A stretch of 14,394 bases of DNA from Candidatus Iainarchaeum sp. (GTDB taxonomy: Archaea > Iainarchaeota > Iainarchaeia > Iainarchaeales > JAAZKV01): positions 1 to 14,394 of the forward strand of contig JAQVAR010000013.1 in assembly GCA_028690725.1 (NCBI GenBank). The letters are read 5' to 3'. Below the pieces are notes generated by a model. That model was not told the origin of the DNA and did not search any database. It was given only the letters and a program-made list of their open reading frames with translations. Of this stretch, positions 4,272 through 12,845 are shown piece by piece (position 1 is the stretch's first letter; each line of letters opens with the position of its first letter). Position numbers and translations under genes: made by a program.

Positions 4272-6827
4272 TTATTTTTTTGTTTTAGTATCTTCATCTA
4301 TTATCATGTTGTGTTTGTTGAACATTTTTTTAAATTTTTTTGTTTTCATTATTAATGATAATGATAATATTATTGCTACTATTATTGCTACTATTCCTAA
4401 TACTAAAAAGGCAGTGTTAAAAAACATTGTTTCTGTTTTATTTTCTTCTATTTTTTCTATTATTAATGCATATTTTTCTATTGCTTGTATTGTTTTTTGT
4501 AATGCTACTTCTAAATTAATTTCTAACAAGTTTTCTGATTCTATTATTAAGTTGTCTGCTTCTTCTTTTAATTTTTGTAATTCTTCGTTTAAAATTATTT
4601 GTTCTGTTGAAATTTTTTGTTCTAATTCAATTTGTTTTTGTATTGCTTCATTTATTTTTTCAACCACTTTTTCTATAGTTAATTCTTCTGTTGGTTCTTC
4701 TGTTTGAACTAATTTTATATTAATCTTTTTTTCTTCTGTTAAATCAACCCCGTCTGTTGCAATTGCTTTTAGTTCTCCACTAATTTTTCCTATTGAATTA
4801 AAATCGTACACCCATTGTGAATCTTCTTTTATTGCATTTCCAATTTTTATTCCATTCAGAAATAATTCTACTTTTGCTACTTCAAAATTGTCTTCTGCTT
4901 TAATATTTATTTTTTTTGTTCCAATTATAGTTTCTTCATCAATTATATTTTGAAAATCAATTGTTGGTCTTGTATTATCAAAATTTAATATTATTTCTTC
5001 GTTAATATCATTTATTGGATGTTTTGCATTAATGTTGAAAACAATTTTTTTATAATTTGCGCTTGTTATGAACGAGTGTGTGTATGAATTAATATCATTT
5101 TTTTCTTGTATTATTGTTTCTGTGTTCTCATCATCAATTTTTTTGTAAAAGTAAAAATCATCTACTTCTTTTGAAAAAATTATTGTTATGTTAAAATCAT
5201 CTGCTTTGTTAAAATATTTTGTTTCTATTCCAAAAGAGTTTTTTATGATAATATTTGCTACAACTTCTTCTAAGTCTGTTGGTATGGTAATACTTAATAT
5301 TGGGGCATTATAATCTGAACTATAATTTCCTGCTACATCTTGTGCTAGTACTTTGTAATAATATGTTTGTCCTTCTATTGGCGTTATGTCTTTAAAAGAA
5401 GTATTTTCATCATTAACATAATCTAGTTTTGTTGATGTTGTACTACTAAAAGAAGCATTTTGTGATCTATGAATATAATATCTGTATATTCCACTTCCGC
5501 CGGAATCTGTTACTTTTTGCCATGTTAGTAAAACATTTTTTCCAAAAAGTTCTATTGTTGGGTTTGGTTGTGGTGGGCTAGTAGAATCAATTTTTAAAAT
5601 ATGTGTTGAAACACTGCTTGATCCATTTGGTTTTACTGCTTTCACTTTGAAGTAACTTGTTCCGTTTGAAATATTATTAAAACTAACAGTTGAACTAGTG
5701 TTACAATCTACTCCAAAAGTACAATTACTTGGGTTAGTTGTTGCACTAGTTGTTATAATCCAAGAATATTCTGCATTTTCAACTTCGAAACTAAAAGTTG
5801 GATTTTTGTCATAACACCAATAATTTGAATCACACGAAATATCTGTTCTGGTTATTACTGGAACAATATTTGAATCATATAATGTTGTGAAATAATTTTG
5901 ATCAGAACAAGTGCTTTGGTTTCCTGTTAAATCAAGAGCACTTATCTTATAATAATAAGTGGTGTTCTCATCTAAACCAGTATTTGAAATGTTGTTTGTT
6001 TGAACGAATGCCAAAAAAGTTTCTGTATTACAATCAAAAGAATCTTGTGTTGATCTATAAACAGCATAATTGTTCAAATCATTTTCTGTGTTAGCTTCCC
6101 AAGAAAAATTTATTGTTGTTCCGATTGCAGTTCCTGTTGGTATTTCTGGTTTTTGTGGCGCAATTGAATCAGTAAAAGAAAAATTATTTTCATAATAATT
6201 ATCATTTCCAGCTAAATCTGTAATAATAAATTCGTAAGAGTAATTTCCACCTCTGTCAACGCCATAATCTATAAAAGAACAATTAACATTTGTTTCAGAA
6301 TTTATTAAGCAAATATTAGTATCAAAATCATAAACTGTTGTTCCATCTCTTATTAATGAAATAGCAACATTATCTATTCCATTATTGTCAAAAAAATCAG
6401 TGCTTATTAATTGTCCTTCTGCACCATCTCCATTAACACTTTCTATTGGACTAAAATTTTCTGCTGTTGGGGGAGTTTTATCCAAAATTATGTTATTATC
6501 AATACTATGTCTTGAACCGTCAACAAAGTTTACGTCCACATAAATAGTTTTTAATCCTTCATTTGGATTACAACCATAATTAATAGTATTAATATCAAAA
6601 TATTTTGTTTCTGAAAATGTTTCAAAATTACTCCAATCAGAATTATTACAAGAAAATCTCATCTGATATGCATCTTCATTAACACTAATACTTAGTAAAA
6701 GATTAGTATCATTAGTATATTCTGCTCCGTTATTAATTCTGAAAGAAGTTATTGTGTCCGCATTAACAAAAAGTATTATTGTAAAAAAAAACGCTATTAA
6801 AAAAATTTGCTTTGTAGTTTCTTTCAT
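4272..6827 (-). CDS. Large secreted FN3/Ig-repeat surface protein with C-terminal anchor
   Basis: This 851-residue protein should be exported and held at the cell surface. A signal peptide occupies residues 1-23 (ending VNA). A chain of beta-sandwich modules follows: Ig-like segments around 25-220, a fibronectin type III module at about 224-316 (FSWEANTENDLNNYAVYRS, then TTYYYKISALDLTGN), a segment with paired cysteines at about 320-415, and a second FN3 at about 418-516 (VLLTWQKVTDSGGSGIYRYY). More Ig-like modules follow at about 520-706, with KVELFLNG. Residues 712-798 are a charged coiled-coil stalk, 803-827 a single membrane span, then a short basic tail. Ser/Thr/Asn-rich sequence offers many N-glycosylation sequons. 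Such architecture suits an adhesin or envelope protein; the ligand is unknown. It has its own promoter, 112 nt after the MFS gene. Confidence 0.8.
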   Translation of the reverse strand: MKETTKQIFLIAFFFTIILFVNADTITSFRINNGAEYTNDTNLLLSISVNEDAYQMRFSCNNSDWSNFETFSETKYFDINTINYGCNPNEGLKTIYVDVNFVDGSRHSIDNNIILDKTPPTAENFSPIESVNGDGAEGQLISTDFFDNNGIDNVAISLIRDGTTVYDFDTNICLINSETNVNCSFIDYGVDRGGNYSYEFIITDLAGNDNYYENNFSFTDSIAPQKPEIPTGTAIGTTINFSWEANTENDLNNYAVYRSTQDSFDCNTETFLAFVQTNNISNTGLDENTTYYYKISALDLTGNQSTCSDQNYFTTLYDSNIVPVITRTDISCDSNYWCYDKNPTFSFEVENAEYSWIITTSATTNPSNCTFGVDCNTSSTVSFNNISNGTSYFKVKAVKPNGSSSVSTHILKIDSTSPPQPNPTIELFGKNVLLTWQKVTDSGGSGIYRYYIHRSQNASFSSTTSTKLDYVNDENTSFKDITPIEGQTYYYKVLAQDVAGNYSSDYNAPILSITIPTDLEEVVANIIIKNSFGIETKYFNKADDFNITIIFSKEVDDFYFYKKIDDENTETIIQEKNDINSYTHSFITSANYKKIVFNINAKHPINDINEEIILNFDNTRPTIDFQNIIDEETIIGTKKINIKAEDNFEVAKVELFLNGIKIGNAIKEDSQWVYDFNSIGKISGELKAIATDGVDLTEEKKINIKLVQTEEPTEELTIEKVVEKINEAIQKQIELEQKISTEQIILNEELQKLKEEADNLIIESENLLEINLEVALQKTIQAIEKYALIIEKIEENKTETMFFNTAFLVLGIVAIIVAIILSLSLIMKTKKFKKMFNKHNMIIDEDTKTKK

Positions 6828-6860
6828 GACTAAAAAATAGTCTTTTCCAATATAAATAAC
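6828..6860 (-). promoter_or_regulatory. Promoter and small palindrome before the FN3 protein
   Basis: On the minus strand GTTATTTATA (complement of 6851-6860) is centred about 28 nt upstream of the ATG, predicting a leaderless or very short leader. Between it and the start codon lies GACTA (6828-6832) and its inverted copy TAGTC (6838-6842) around five As, a weak operator-like palindrome abutting the ATG. Confidence 0.4.
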
Positions 6861-6939
6861 TTTTGAATGTAATTTTTTTTACATCAAAAATAAAAGCAAC
6901 AGAAAAAATGATTAATATAATATTAAAACTGAAAAAACA

Positions 6940-8415
6940 TTAATTTTGTTTTTTTGAATTAATCTCTTTTTTATTTTTTGTTTCAATTTTAAAAATTTTA
7001 TTCATTTTTTTTGATTGATCATTAATTAATTTATTGATATGTTCAATTCTTTTTTCTAAGGAGAGATTAATTATTTTTATTTTATTATCAAAAAAAACCA
7101 TTTTTGGAATCATTTTTATAACTGGTTCAAAAGTTAATATTGAATAAACAATTTTTGTAGTTTTAATATATTTTACTTGTTTTACTTCGCTAACTTTTTT
7201 AAATAGGGTTTTGAATACTATTAATCTTATTATAATTGAAATAACGCATACTAGGTAGAATGCATTACTGATTATTAAAAAATTAAATTCTATTGTTTGA
7301 ATAAATCCACTTATTATTGCTCCTAAAAATATTGCTGTTCCAAAAAAAATTGCTTGGTATGTTCCAAATCTAATAATTTTTTTTTGAGAAGAATAATCAA
7401 AAACAAAAGTTGCTAAAGCTAAATTAAATCCTGAAAAAATTAATCCGTCTAAAAATTGCACAAAAATCAAAAAAGTTGGTGTTCTTATTAAAATGTATAG
7501 TATTGGAAAAAATATTATTAGCATTGAGGTTGCTTTTAATGTTTTTATACTACCAAATTGATTAACTATTTTTCCCCAATAATTCATACCAATTATTGCA
7601 GCAATCATTGCTGTTGAAATTAATATTGTATACATGAAATAATCATTTTTCAATCCAATGTTTTCTAAAAAATGATATGAAATAAATGGTCCAGTTAATG
7701 CTAATCCAAAAGTCATTAAACTTCCATATAAAATAAAATATCCAAACTTATTTTTTCTAATATTTTTCAAAAAACCAATAAATCTAACTCTTTTTTCAAA
7801 TGTTGTTTTTTGTTTTGGTTCTGAAATTTTGAAAAAAATAAATGTTCCTATCAATCTTCCTAGTGTTCCCATTAAAAAAATTCCGAAAAAAACTATTCCT
7901 AAGTGAGCATCAAAAACTTTGAGTGAAAAACCAAACAATAATAAAAAGGCAAATGATGATATTCCAACAATAGAATTTCTAAAACCAAAAAAGGATCCAA
8001 TAATTTTTTTTGGAACAATTGATTTCATCCAACTTTGCCAAACTGGACCAGCTAATGAACCTAGTGTAAGACTAAGAGTATAAAATATTATCAACCAAAA
8101 AACTTGGTTTTGTTTTAACATAAATGGTAAGAACATTATTGGTATGAATAAAAGCGCTTGTATTAAAGTGAAAAAGATAACCATTTTTTTTACTTTTTTA
8201 AAAATATCTATTATTCTAATTGAGAATAATTGTAACCATGCTGCAAACAATGCTGGAAAAGCCGTTAAAAAACCTATTTCTAAACTGTTTGCGCCCAAAT
8301 AAATAGCAAATGGAATTATGAATGAAATGCTTGCAGATAATAATATTACAGCAAAAAAACCTTCTAATATTGATAAATTTAAATCCTTTAAATCAAGAGT
8401 TTTATCATTGAACAT
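6940..8415 (-). CDS. Major facilitator superfamily transporter
   Basis: This is a polytopic membrane protein of 491 residues with about twelve hydrophobic segments between residues 15 and 405, arranged as two six-helix halves around a basic loop at 200-224. Family signs are GSLAGPVWQSWMKSIVPKK (119-137) leading into GSFFGFRN (140-147), the characteristic helix 4-5 region of prokaryotic MFS members of this type, and a motif-A-like GKIVNQFGSIKTL (281-293) between helices 8 and 9. An unusually long, lysine-rich cytoplasmic tail (about 405-491) follows the last helix and is not part of the transport core. The substrate cannot be deduced. The gene is divergent from the AsnB-Dph6 fusion and lies upstream of the FN3 protein, but neither neighbour indicates cargo. 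Confidence 0.8.
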   Translation of the reverse strand: MFNDKTLDLKDLNLSILEGFFAVILLSASISFIIPFAIYLGANSLEIGFLTAFPALFAAWLQLFSIRIIDIFKKVKKMVIFFTLIQALLFIPIMFLPFMLKQNQVFWLIIFYTLSLTLGSLAGPVWQSWMKSIVPKKIIGSFFGFRNSIVGISSFAFLLLFGFSLKVFDAHLGIVFFGIFLMGTLGRLIGTFIFFKISEPKQKTTFEKRVRFIGFLKNIRKNKFGYFILYGSLMTFGLALTGPFISYHFLENIGLKNDYFMYTILISTAMIAAIIGMNYWGKIVNQFGSIKTLKATSMLIIFFPILYILIRTPTFLIFVQFLDGLIFSGFNLALATFVFDYSSQKKIIRFGTYQAIFFGTAIFLGAIISGFIQTIEFNFLIISNAFYLVCVISIIIRLIVFKTLFKKVSEVKQVKYIKTTKIVYSILTFEPVIKMIPKMVFFDNKIKIINLSLEKRIEHINKLINDQSKKMNKIFKIETKNKKEINSKKQN

Positions 8416-8508
8416 TTTATCACGCTAATTAAACAAATAATTTCTACCTTAATATTGTTATTGGTGTTATTCAATTAGCTTAAATTGTTTTTGTTAAAAT
8501 AGTTTGTT
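8416..8508. promoter_or_regulatory. Divergent promoter region, MFS gene and AsnB-Dph6 fusion
   Basis: This 93-bp gap separates two divergent start codons. For the plus-strand fusion gene, CTTAAATT near 8480-8487 is about 26 nt upstream of the ATG. For the minus-strand transporter, AATATTAAG (complement of about 8446-8454) lies about 35 nt upstream. Both TATA assignments are weak because the whole gap is AT-rich. Neither start has a Shine-Dalgarno sequence. Confidence 0.35.
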
Positions 8509-10596
8509 ATGTGTGCAATTATCGGTGCAATAAATTTTTATAATAATGAAGAAATTGTGAAAAATGGTTTGAAAATAATGAAGAATCGTGGCAAAGATTA
8601 TTCAAAAATAATAAAATATAAAAAAATTGTTTTTGGGCATAATTTACATTCAACAATTAATTATGTAGAACAACCTCTTGTTTCTTCTAAAGGAATTCTT
8701 ATTTCAAATTGTGAAATATATAACTGGAAAGAACTTTCAAAAAAATATTCTATTAGAGCAAAAAATGACTCTGAATTATTATTAAAATTATTTGATAAAA
8801 CTGATTTGAATAAAATTCATTTAATTATAGAAGAATTGGATGGAGACTTTGCTATAGCTTATTATTCCAAAAAAAAAGAAAAGATTATTTTAGCAAGAGA
8901 TATTGTGGGGGTAAAACCAATAGTTTATTTTTTTGACAAAAAAGAAAAATTTTGTTTTGCTTCAGAAAAAAAAGCTTTGCCATTTGAATCAATTCATTTA
9001 AATCCTAGAAAAATCATTTTTTATAATACAAAAACAAATTCTTTAAAATTAAAAAAAAGAATAATAAAAAAGATTATTAAAAAAGAACAATCAATTGAAA
9101 TAGAAAAAGCATTGTTTAAGAGTGTTACAAAAAGGATTCCAGAAAAAAGATTTGCTTTATTATTATCAGGGGGAATTGATTCCGCATTAATTGGAAAAAT
9201 AATGCAAAAAAACAATTTAAGATTTAATTCTTATTTTGCTGGAATAAAAGATTTTTCAGAACCAAAAGATTTAGAATTTGCAAAAAAAGTTTCTTATAAT
9301 TTGAATTCTCCAATAAAAATAAATTTGGTTTCAATAAAAAAATTCGAAAAAGAATTACCAAAAATAATTTTTTTAATAGAATCAAGTGATCCTATAAGAG
9401 TTGGAATAGCTTCAACAATTTATTTTGCAACAAAAAAAATTAAAGAAAAAATAGTTTTTTCTGGTTTGGGAGCAGATGAATTATTTGTCGGGTATAATAG
9501 ATTCAAAGAAAGTAATAATATTAACAAGGATTGTTATTCGTACTTAATAAAAATGTATGAAAATGATTTGTATTTTGAGGATATAATAACAATGGCTAAC
9601 AAAGTTGAATTAAGAGTTCCTTTTTTAGATAAAGAATTAGTTTCTCTTTCATTATCGTTAGAACCAAGAAAAAAAATTTGTCCAGAAACAGGATTAAACA
9701 AAAAAATTTTGAGGGAAATTGCCATTAATCTTGGTTTGCCAATAGAATTGGCAGAGAGACCAAAGAAGGCTGCTCAATATGGTAGTAATTTTGACAAAGC
9801 AATAGAATTTTTATCAAAAAAAAATAGTTTTAAATCAAAAACTGATTATTTGAACAATTTAAAGGAAAAAAATTTTGTTAAGAAAAGTTTTTTGAATAAA
9901 TCAAAAAATAATATTCCAATTGGAGCATTATTTTCAACTGGAAAAGATTCTATTTATGCAATGCAATTAATGAAAAAACAAGGATATGAAATAAAATGTT
10001 TAATAACAATTGAATCTAAAAACAAGGATTCTTTTATGTTTCACACGCCAACAATAAAACTAGCAAGATTACAAGCAAAAGCACTTGGGGTACCATTGAT
10101 TATTATTAAAACAAAAGGAGAAAAAGAAAAAGAATTAGTTGATTTAAAAAAGGCTATTAAAAAAGCTATAAAAGAATTTGGTATTGAAGGAGTTTGTTCG
10201 GGAGCATTATTTTCTAATTATCAAAGAGAAAGAATAGAAAATATTTGCGAAGCTTTGGGTATAAGAGCCTTTGCTCCGTTGTGGCATTTTAATCAAAAAA
10301 AATATTTAGATTTTTTATTGAAAGAAAATTTTAAAATAATGATTACTAAGATTGCTTGTTATGGTTTGAATGAAAAATGGCTTGGAAAAATAATTTCAAA
10401 AAAAGATGTTCTTGAATTGTCTATTTTAGAAAAAAAGTTTGGAATAAATATTGCTGGTGAAGGCGGAGAATATGAAACTTTTGTAATTGATGCGTCTTTT
10501 TTTAGAAAAAAAATATTAATTGATTTTGAAAAAAAATTAGAAAATGATTTTACTGGTTTTATAAAAATAAATAAAGCAAAACTAGTTAAAAAATAA
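8509..10596 (+). CDS. Asparagine synthetase (glutamine-hydrolysing) fused to diphthine-ammonia ligase
   Basis: Three catalytic modules lie in one 695-residue cytoplasmic chain. Residues 1-160 are a class II glutamine amidotransferase: MCAIIG with the nucleophile Cys2, GHNLHST (43-49), NCEIYN (67-72) and NDSELL (86-91). Residues about 195-430 are an asparagine-synthase ATP pyrophosphatase: PP-loop SGGIDS (220-225), SGLGADELFVGY (318-329) and ELRVPFLD (367-374). Residues about 468-695 are a Dph6-type ATP pyrophosphatase: STGKDS (476-481), CSGALFSNYQRERIE (563-577) and GEGGEYET (650-657), the signature of diphthine-ammonia ligase. That enzyme amidates diphthine on elongation factor 2 using ATP and ammonia, completing diphthamide. 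Every key motif looks intact, so this is a fusion rather than a relic. It may make asparagine, diphthamide or both. The usual oxyanion-hole NGEIYN reads NCEIYN. Both neighbours are envelope genes, giving no operon clue. Confidence 0.88.
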   Translation: MCAIIGAINFYNNEEIVKNGLKIMKNRGKDYSKIIKYKKIVFGHNLHSTINYVEQPLVSSKGILISNCEIYNWKELSKKYSIRAKNDSELLLKLFDKTDLNKIHLIIEELDGDFAIAYYSKKKEKIILARDIVGVKPIVYFFDKKEKFCFASEKKALPFESIHLNPRKIIFYNTKTNSLKLKKRIIKKIIKKEQSIEIEKALFKSVTKRIPEKRFALLLSGGIDSALIGKIMQKNNLRFNSYFAGIKDFSEPKDLEFAKKVSYNLNSPIKINLVSIKKFEKELPKIIFLIESSDPIRVGIASTIYFATKKIKEKIVFSGLGADELFVGYNRFKESNNINKDCYSYLIKMYENDLYFEDIITMANKVELRVPFLDKELVSLSLSLEPRKKICPETGLNKKILREIAINLGLPIELAERPKKAAQYGSNFDKAIEFLSKKNSFKSKTDYLNNLKEKNFVKKSFLNKSKNNIPIGALFSTGKDSIYAMQLMKKQGYEIKCLITIESKNKDSFMFHTPTIKLARLQAKALGVPLIIIKTKGEKEKELVDLKKAIKKAIKEFGIEGVCSGALFSNYQRERIENICEALGIRAFAPLWHFNQKKYLDFLLKENFKIMITKIACYGLNEKWLGKIISKKDVLELSILEKKFGINIAGEGGEYETFVIDASFFRKKILIDFEKKLENDFTGFIKINKAKLVKK

Positions 10597-10617
10597 TTTT
10601 TTTAAAAAAATATTTTT

Positions 10618-12786
10618 TTATTGTGTTTGCCATGTTAGAATTGGATAATCACTTACTTGTGTTGTCCAATTACCATCTACCCCCCAAGTCCATGAACTTA
10701 ATGGTGAATTACTAGGGTTATAATAATATGCTTCGTTATTTGTTGTTGATGTACAACCACTATTACTATCAACCATATAACAATTAGATTGCCCACTTAA
10801 TGTGGTATCCCAATATGTGTTTGTAATTGTTGTTCCGAATGCTTGAAAATGACCAATTAATCCTGCAGTGTAATAGCTGTTTCCAATTACGTGGCTTGTT
10901 GAAAAAGAATTTGAAATCCATGCCGTTGCATTTCCAACCAATCCTCCAGTAGGATAATCATGACTGTGACCAACAACATTTCCTATTGCAAATGAATTTA
11001 TTATTGAACCACTTGGTATTTCTCCCGCCAAACCACCAACATGCTCAATACCATTTACATCTCCTCTAGCATATGAATTAGATATTGTTCCTTGAGAGCG
11101 TCCTACTAAACCACCAACTTGGAAGCCACCATTAACATTTCCTGTTGCGTATGACCTTGAAATAATTCCTCCTGATTGTGTTCCTACTAATCCCCCAACA
11201 GGTGAAGCCCAAACAGCATTTATGTTTCCTGTTGCATAAGAATCAATTATCTTTCCTTCAGAATACATTCCTCCTACTAATCCTCCTGCAGCCCAACCTG
11301 GACAGTTTATAGTTGTTGTTGAACCACTATTAGAAATTGTTTCAGTATGTAATTGTCCTACTAATCCTCCAACGGAAGAATATCCTGTAATATCTCCTGT
11401 TGTAAAAGAATTATTTATTGGTCCTGCAGAATATCCAATTAACCCACCAACTTTTTGATTTCCAACTACGTTTATATCTAAAAAACTTATGTTAGAAATA
11501 GTTCCTGTTGTTTTTCCAAAAAAGCCAATGTAATCTGAATCTGGTTTATTAATTTTTAATCCAGTAATAATATGATTATTTCCATCAAAATTACCATCAA
11601 ATGCTGTTGAAGAGTTTCCAATAGGATTCCAATCTTCTCCGTATTCTGAATAACCTTCAACAATATTATCTAAATCTTTATTTAGAACATAGTTTGCACT
11701 TAAATCTAATCTAATATTGTTCAAGTGTTTCCATGTTTCAATTTGGTATGGGTCTCCTATTGTTCCACTACCCCCAGCGAAAAGAATTTCTTGCCAATAA
11801 GCATAAACAATAATGTTATTGTCTACAATAGTGCTTGCATTAAATTCTGTTCCTCCTCCATTAATTTGAGTGTACCAACCACTAAAATAATAATCTTCTT
11901 TTTGTGGTTCGGTTGGTAAGTTATCTATTGTTGTTTCTGGCCAAACAACATTTTTGTTAAGAGGAATAGCATTTATATCTGCTCCTTGATTATCAAAAGA
12001 TACTGTGTAAACTAATTCTCTTACAATATAATTTTTTGTTTCAGAGCTAGCATAGTTTTCTCTTGAACCATTTCCCCAGGAGTGCCATTTGTAATTGTAA
12101 TTTCCGCTTAGATTAAATTCGTGTGTTGCTTCGTAGTTATTGTCTGATAATAACAATGCTAAAATATTTTGATCGTTAACTTCTAGTAATACTGTTCCGT
12201 TGGTATCATTAACGATAATATTGAATGTTCCTTCTCCGTGTCCTTGTAGTGTGTTGCTATTGTCTAGGTAGTTTGAAAAAGTTGGTTGGGTTGAGTCTTC
12301 TGGTAGAACAATTGGTTTTGTTGGGTTTACTATATATTCTTCTTGGCAATTTATTGTTGTTGTTATTATAATTATTTTTTCAATTCCATATTTTGTTGTT
12401 AGATGAATTGTTAGTTCTACGTTTTTTTCTAGTTGTCCTTGTTCGCAATTGCATAGTCCTTCTATTTGTATTAGTTCTTCGTTTCCAGAAATCCATTGTT
12501 TATCATACCAATTTTCTCCTTCTGATGTTGATATTTTTTTTATTGTTAATGTTTCTCCGCTAGTATTTTTTAATGCTAGAATTCCTGTCCCAGTATAATC
12601 ATTGACTGCATCAATAATGGTTATTCCGCTCAAACCAGATATTTCTCCCAAATTTCTGGATGTTATTTTTTGAGTGTCAAAAAGATTCATTGTTAAATTA
12701 GCAACTACTAAACCTATCACAATTATGATAGCAACTATAACCAAATATTCAATAGTTCCTTGTGCATCTTCAGAATTAAAAAACAT
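10618..12786 (-). CDS. Class III signal peptide protein with InlB-like and GLUG repeats (adhesin/pilin-like)
   Basis: Residues 5-30 carry SEDAQGTIEYLVIVAI, the archaeal class III (type IV pilin-like) signal. Cleavage is expected just before Gln9 by an EppA/PibD-type peptidase, leaving a hydrophobic helix for assembly or anchoring. After a beta-rich segment (about 50-255) comes one Listeria-Bacteroides/InlB B-type repeat (about 259-331, ending GGTEFNASTIVDNNIIVYAYW). Then GGSGTIGDPYQIETWKHLNNI (338-358) leads into a right-handed beta-helix-like region. This holds about eight GLUG units at 447, 473, 501, 531, 558, 584, 614 and 641, each GGLVG or close, with companion SYATG-type strands, spaced 26-30 residues. 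GLUG repeats occur in secreted adhesins and surface proteins. At 722 residues it is much larger than structural pilins, so a tip adhesin or surface-anchored protein is more likely. A TATA box 27 nt upstream supports the start. Confidence 0.82.
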   Translation of the reverse strand: MFFNSEDAQGTIEYLVIVAIIIVIGLVVANLTMNLFDTQKITSRNLGEISGLSGITIIDAVNDYTGTGILALKNTSGETLTIKKISTSEGENWYDKQWISGNEELIQIEGLCNCEQGQLEKNVELTIHLTTKYGIEKIIIITTTINCQEEYIVNPTKPIVLPEDSTQPTFSNYLDNSNTLQGHGEGTFNIIVNDTNGTVLLEVNDQNILALLLSDNNYEATHEFNLSGNYNYKWHSWGNGSRENYASSETKNYIVRELVYTVSFDNQGADINAIPLNKNVVWPETTIDNLPTEPQKEDYYFSGWYTQINGGGTEFNASTIVDNNIIVYAYWQEILFAGGSGTIGDPYQIETWKHLNNIRLDLSANYVLNKDLDNIVEGYSEYGEDWNPIGNSSTAFDGNFDGNNHIITGLKINKPDSDYIGFFGKTTGTISNISFLDINVVGNQKVGGLIGYSAGPINNSFTTGDITGYSSVGGLVGQLHTETISNSGSTTTINCPGWAAGGLVGGMYSEGKIIDSYATGNINAVWASPVGGLVGTQSGGIISRSYATGNVNGGFQVGGLVGRSQGTISNSYARGDVNGIEHVGGLAGEIPSGSIINSFAIGNVVGHSHDYPTGGLVGNATAWISNSFSTSHVIGNSYYTAGLIGHFQAFGTTITNTYWDTTLSGQSNCYMVDSNSGCTSTTNNEAYYYNPSNSPLSSWTWGVDGNWTTQVSDYPILTWQTQ

Positions 12787-12808
12787 ATATTAATAGGATA
12801 CTTTGAAG

Positions 12809-12818
12809 TTTATAAAAA
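12809..12818 (-). promoter_or_regulatory. TATA box of the GLUG-repeat protein
   Basis: TTTTTATAAA on the minus strand is centred 27 nt upstream of the ATG at 12786, so transcription should start at or next to the start codon (leaderless). It lies between the end of the permease gene (12846) and this gene, arguing for independent transcription rather than one operon. Confidence 0.5.
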
Positions 12819-12845
12819 TTTGTTTTAAAAATAATTTTGAATTTT

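Noticed and set aside
4306..4707. Plus-strand open frame of 133 codons opposite the FN3 protein
   Set aside because: It is the antisense of the coiled-coil and anchor region, has low-complexity Ile/Asn/Ser/Phe composition and no promoter, and the minus-strand gene has clear domains.
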